DNA from: Chrysoperla carnea
Taxonomy: Eukaryota > Arthropoda > Insecta > Neuroptera > Chrysopidae
Length of the DNA stretch: 64,000 bases
Assembly: GCF_905475395.1 (NCBI RefSeq)
Contig: NC_058337.1
Coordinates: 102,976,368-103,040,367 of the forward strand
Direction: 5' to 3'
Below the pieces are notes generated by a model. It was not told the DNA's origin. It saw only the letters and a list, made by a program, of their open reading frames with translations, and did not search any database. Below, piece after piece: positions 60,908 to 64,000 of this stretch (the stretch's first letter is position 1; each line of letters starts with the position of its first letter). Made by a program: the position numbers and the translations under genes.

Positions 60908-61063
60908 TAGGCGTGAATGACTTCAACAGGTGCCTCTAAAATTTCCAGCCGTTCGAAAATAATTTTCAAATATTACGACTGAGACTAGATCTATTAATAA
61001 TGACTAGTTTTTTTAAAATTTTTAAATAATAAATAAATAATAATTACTAATTGAATAAATTTA

Positions 61064-61298
61064 TTATGCAGTACTTGAATTATATGATGCTCCACTAATT
61101 GCACTAAATAATGCTAAACTATTACGTTTAAAACTACCAGTCTCGTCATGTGGCCATAATGCTTCACCAAATAATGTTGATAATTGTATACATAATTTTT
61201 TATAATTTGCTCGTAGTGCTTCTTGATATTCACATTGGTCGGATGTTATTAATTTACTATTGATTTGTAATGCTGTATAACATATTTTTAAAAAGTCT
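61064..61298 (-). CDS. Ziz: Ziz terminal coding exon
   Basis: After acceptor tttttcag the exon supplies the third base of Arg (IF-R) and reads DFLKICYTALQINSKLITSD, then QCEYQEALRANYKKLCIQLS and TLFGEALWPHDETGSF, ending NSSTA and TAA at 61,064. The DQ.EYQE..R..Y pattern is the expected end of DHR2 in DOCK9-11. It was missed as an open frame because it lacks a Met. Intron 61,299-62,660 is 1,362 bp. Confidence 0.92.
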
Positions 61299-64000
61299 CT
61301 GAAAAAATTAAAATAAAAAGTATTAACATTTGTTTAATTTATGTTTTGTATTCATTGGTTTAATAAAATTTGTATTTTCGCAAGTATTTGAACTGATAAA
61401 GGAATAGAGAATAAAGTTAAAATTAAAACACCCACTTCTCATTTTACTCACATCCCCTCATCAACTTGAAAGGAACTGATGATCTTCTATAACGATTGAA
61501 AAGGGGTACCAAGAATTGTATTATCCAGGGACCCTGACATGGTTAATCCGGCCCTGAGTGGAGTTTACGCGGGGCCATATTATACGATGTGATAATAATT
61601 CCGAAAAAGAATCAACCAAAAAACTGGGATTAGATCCATACGATATCGCATTTCTTATTAATAGATTTTTGGCGCGTATATAAGCATTTCGTGTCTGCTA
61701 GATTACTAGAAGTTCTTCTAGTAGAAGATACAAGTAGATTTTCCAAACTTTATTCAATTGATTCATTTTACTCCATTTGGTTCCCTCAACGACATGTGAA
61801 AATGCTGCTGAAATATTTGAATTAAGGGTGTTGACTATCATCAAATCAGAGTTAAGACAACGCGATAGCTAATTATGCAATTAAAGATTCAAATATTTTT
61901 TTTTCGGTGTTTTCTCTTGAGAAAATCTAAATTCAATTTGAAAAAGTCAATATCATGTTAGGTAATCAATATGTTACCTAAATTTATTTAAAATTTATCA
62001 TATTGATTACAATCGGATGTTGGTTATCATTTATGTACTGATGCAGAGGCGTAGCATGAGATGCCAAAATGAATAGCCTTCAATTTTTTATTATAAAAAT
62101 TTAAGCTTTACAAGAGAATATTGACTTGAATATAATATTATCTATGTTTCTTGAATTTTTCTAAGATTTTCTGATGATCAGTAAATGAACGTAATCATAG
62201 AGTTAAACCAAAAAAACCCTAGATCTGTGCTACCTCAACCCCATTAAAGATATGGCCAACTTGTGGAGAAAGCAATCACAGGGAAAAACTATTAATTTTT
62301 CCTCAAAAAATTTAGATACTGTTCACGCTAATTATCTACTCCAAATTATCTTAACGTGAGACTCAGGCTAAACACACGATAGTGTCCGTATATCCTTACC
62401 GAACAAGTTATTACTTTAAAACTATCTTTTTCAGTTAACTGAATTAAATAGTAACTAGACTTGTGCGTATTTTGTACATTTAGTAAAAAAGTACCCTAAA
62501 CTATGACTGAGAAAATATTAAACCGTCCTGTGAAAGTCTCATAGAATTTTGATTAGCCGTTCAAAATTAGCCTGAACAAACACGCATTTCAATTTTATTA
62601 ATATAGATTTTGATTATAATTTTTAAAAAAAAATTTATAGAGACAAATGATGAAACATACCTGAATATATCTTTTAATTCGTCAACTTTATCATCTGGAT
62701 ATAAATTCGACAATGTTGGATCTAAAAACACAGACGCATAAGCTAATGGACCAGCATTCACTTGTACACAAACACTGCCTTGTAAACGTAATTGTAATTT
62801 TTTGATATCAGTCGGTTCATTAAACACTACATCTTCTAATTCACTAACACGTTGGGTCATCTCATCAATAGCTACTTCTATCGGTGATAACTCTTCGGAA
62901 CGACGCTCACACACACTAATCCGTTTCTTAACATATGGAAATGAATATTGTGTTGTTAATATCGTTCGACGTTTCCATTGTTCTTCGGGTGTACCATGCG
63001 CTCTACTACCATCTCTCGTAAATGGTGTTTCATACATAAAACATGAAATATCATGATTTAATTCGAATTCCGTTTGTCTTTGAGTTTTATTCACGTTATT
63101 AAAATATGGTACAACATGTGTAACTTGAATATATCCATATTGTTTTAAATCTAAATCATTTGCGTTAATCGGTAACGAATTTTGTATGATTTTAATATGA
63201 TTCGAACCATATTTTAAGCTATATTGATTTTGTAAACGTTCTGAGATTTCACTTAAAGTTGTAACTTTTGGTTCTTTATAAATATACTCAATTCCATCCA
63301 TTTCTTCAAAATAATTCTGTGAATAGAATGCAACGCGATAAAATCGTCCTAATAATCGTTTACCAGATTTCATTACATCGATTATTTTATTATAATTCTT
63401 TGCTAAATTTGTGTACGCATGTGCTAATTGATTATAATCATGTTTTCGCTCGTAAATTGGTATAATTAATCGATACAGATCACCTAATAATTCGTATCGT
63501 TCACTTTGTTCGACATAATGCACACACTGTTCGAGTTGTTCGAGTAAAAGATATTCGTTGTATTGGACTGTATCTTGAATTCCATCATCTAATTTTAACG
63601 ATCTTTCATCTTTATCAATATTCGAAGAAATTTTATTAAAATTATCAGCTCCCCATTCATTTAAATTTTTTAATTTTAAATATTCTGCCATTAATGCTGC
63701 AATATGGAGTTGACACATAGCAGCTTCTGAGTAATTTCCATCATGTAAATGATTTTTGGTCATTGTTTCCAACCACGTTCGTCGTAATTCTGGTGTTGAA
63801 GCATAAGAATTTGCTAAACTATGTTGTAAATCCACCAACATTTCTGGATCATAATGATGTTCTCGCATTTGTAACGTCGCCATTAGAACAGTTCGTATAC
63901 GTTTTGTTAAATCTTTAACCTCTAATGGAAAATTTGTACCTTTCATTGCCTTATCACTCAACGCGTAGGAGTTGATTAAACTTAAACTTTCTTGAAAGCG
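61064..64000 (-). CDS. Ziz: Ziz / DOCK9-11-type Rho GEF, C-terminal part (DHR2), partial
   Basis: These are the last two coding exons (64,000-62,661 and 61,298-61,064) of a DOCK-family guanine-nucleotide exchange factor of the zizimin (DOCK-D) group, which activates Cdc42 or Rac-type GTPases through its DHR2 domain. The visible 524 residues open with RFQESLSLINSYALSDKAMK and KDLTKRIRTVLMAT, then MLVDLQHSLANSYASTPELR and SEAAMCQLHIAALMAEYL (lobe A helices). They continue with LGRFYRVAFYS, YIQVTHVVPYF, the CFMYETPFT block (lobe B/C) and RRTILTTQYSFPYVKKRI. SPIEVAIDEM and VQVNAGPLAYA (412-422) follow; the latter is the nucleotide-sensor helix region. The VNAGPLAYA wording and YVKKRI favour DOCK9-11 over DOCK6-8. 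The gene continues beyond the window; upstream parts (PH, DHR1) are not seen. Confidence 0.92.
61299..62660 (-). other. Ziz last intron
   Basis: GT-AG intron on the minus strand, AT-rich, without recognised repeats apart from a small TAGGTAA/TTACCTA hairpin near 61,956-61,981. Nothing coding is seen. Confidence 0.7.
62661..64000 (-). CDS. Ziz: Ziz penultimate coding exon (5' end outside the window)
   Basis: The reading frame is open to the window edge; base 64,000 is the first base of an Arg codon. The frame runs 446 codons to the donor TTCAG|gtatgt at 62,661/62,660 (phase 2). The apparent start at 63,961 is a TTG inside the exon, not a start codon. Translation past the donor (to 62,567) gives a non-conserved tail. 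Confidence 0.93.

Larger units (their letters stand above)
57499..61063. other. intergenic interval between convergent Nprl3 and Ziz
   Basis: 57,780-58,350 is almost pure A/T with repeated AATTAAT-type words. Nothing coding is seen; small frames at 58,527-58,962, 59,604-59,903 and 60,537-60,773 have no domain. The Helitron at 59,353-59,943 and a foldback at 60,731-60,907 are the only structures. 3' untranslated regions of both genes must end here. Confidence 0.55.

Noticed and set aside
62567..62660. The extension of the Ziz frame past 62,661 (YVSSFVSINFF...).
   Set aside because: It follows a good GT donor. Splicing to 61,298 restores the conserved DHR2 end with matching phase.

Overview
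The window is nuclear DNA of an animal, almost certainly an insect. It is very AT-rich and has spliced genes with short GT-AG introns. The two recognisable genes resemble animal Nprl3 and the insect Ziz/DOCK9-11 family. There are many Helitron, mariner-like and foldback repeats, and one short interstitial (TTAGG)n-type telomere motif. I cannot fix the insect order from the sequence. Only two protein genes are supported, both in the last 12 kb; the first 52 kb is intergenic DNA dominated by repeats.

Layout. 1-12,240: gene-free, AT-rich, with foldback repeats (926-1,143; 10,616-10,736; 11,355-12,243) and a Helitron-like element on the minus strand (about 3,016-3,411). 12,251-35,543: a 23.3-kb inverted-repeat element, the main feature of the window. 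Its perfect outer terminal repeats (437 bp before the satellite begins) enclose satellite arrays of 173/176-bp monomers (8.4 kb in the left arm, 10.4 kb in the right arm). These are followed by about 1.2 kb of non-satellite inner arm on each side and a short central loop filled with other nested repeats. The whole is bounded by a 10-bp direct repeat, TTAGTTTAAA, and sits inside a local tandem repeat whose intact neighbouring unit (35,607-35,726) shows the unoccupied site. It looks like a giant non-autonomous Foldback-type transposon. 35,554-52,600: gene-free, with nested TIR elements (38.3-39.3 kb, 41.5-42.9 kb, 44.1-44.6 kb), dispersed duplications, a small tandem repeat at 40.5-40.9 kb and Helitron-like copies.

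Genes. Nprl3 (+, 52,623-57,478, four coding exons, 610 aa) encodes a subunit of GATOR1, the GTPase-activating complex that restrains TORC1 when amino acids are scarce. The last two exons of a Ziz/DOCK9-11 gene (-, 61,064-64,000, cut by the window edge) encode most of the DHR2 domain, a Rho-family guanine-nucleotide exchange module. The two genes converge, with 3.6 kb between their stop codons. That interval holds a Helitron (59,353-59,943) carrying four arrays of contiguous alternating GAA/TTC pentamers, the signature of heat-shock elements. The genes have no obvious functional link.

Most interesting: the giant Foldback-like element with its exact 4,170-bp higher-order satellite period, and the heat-shock-element-bearing Helitron beside Nprl3 and Ziz.
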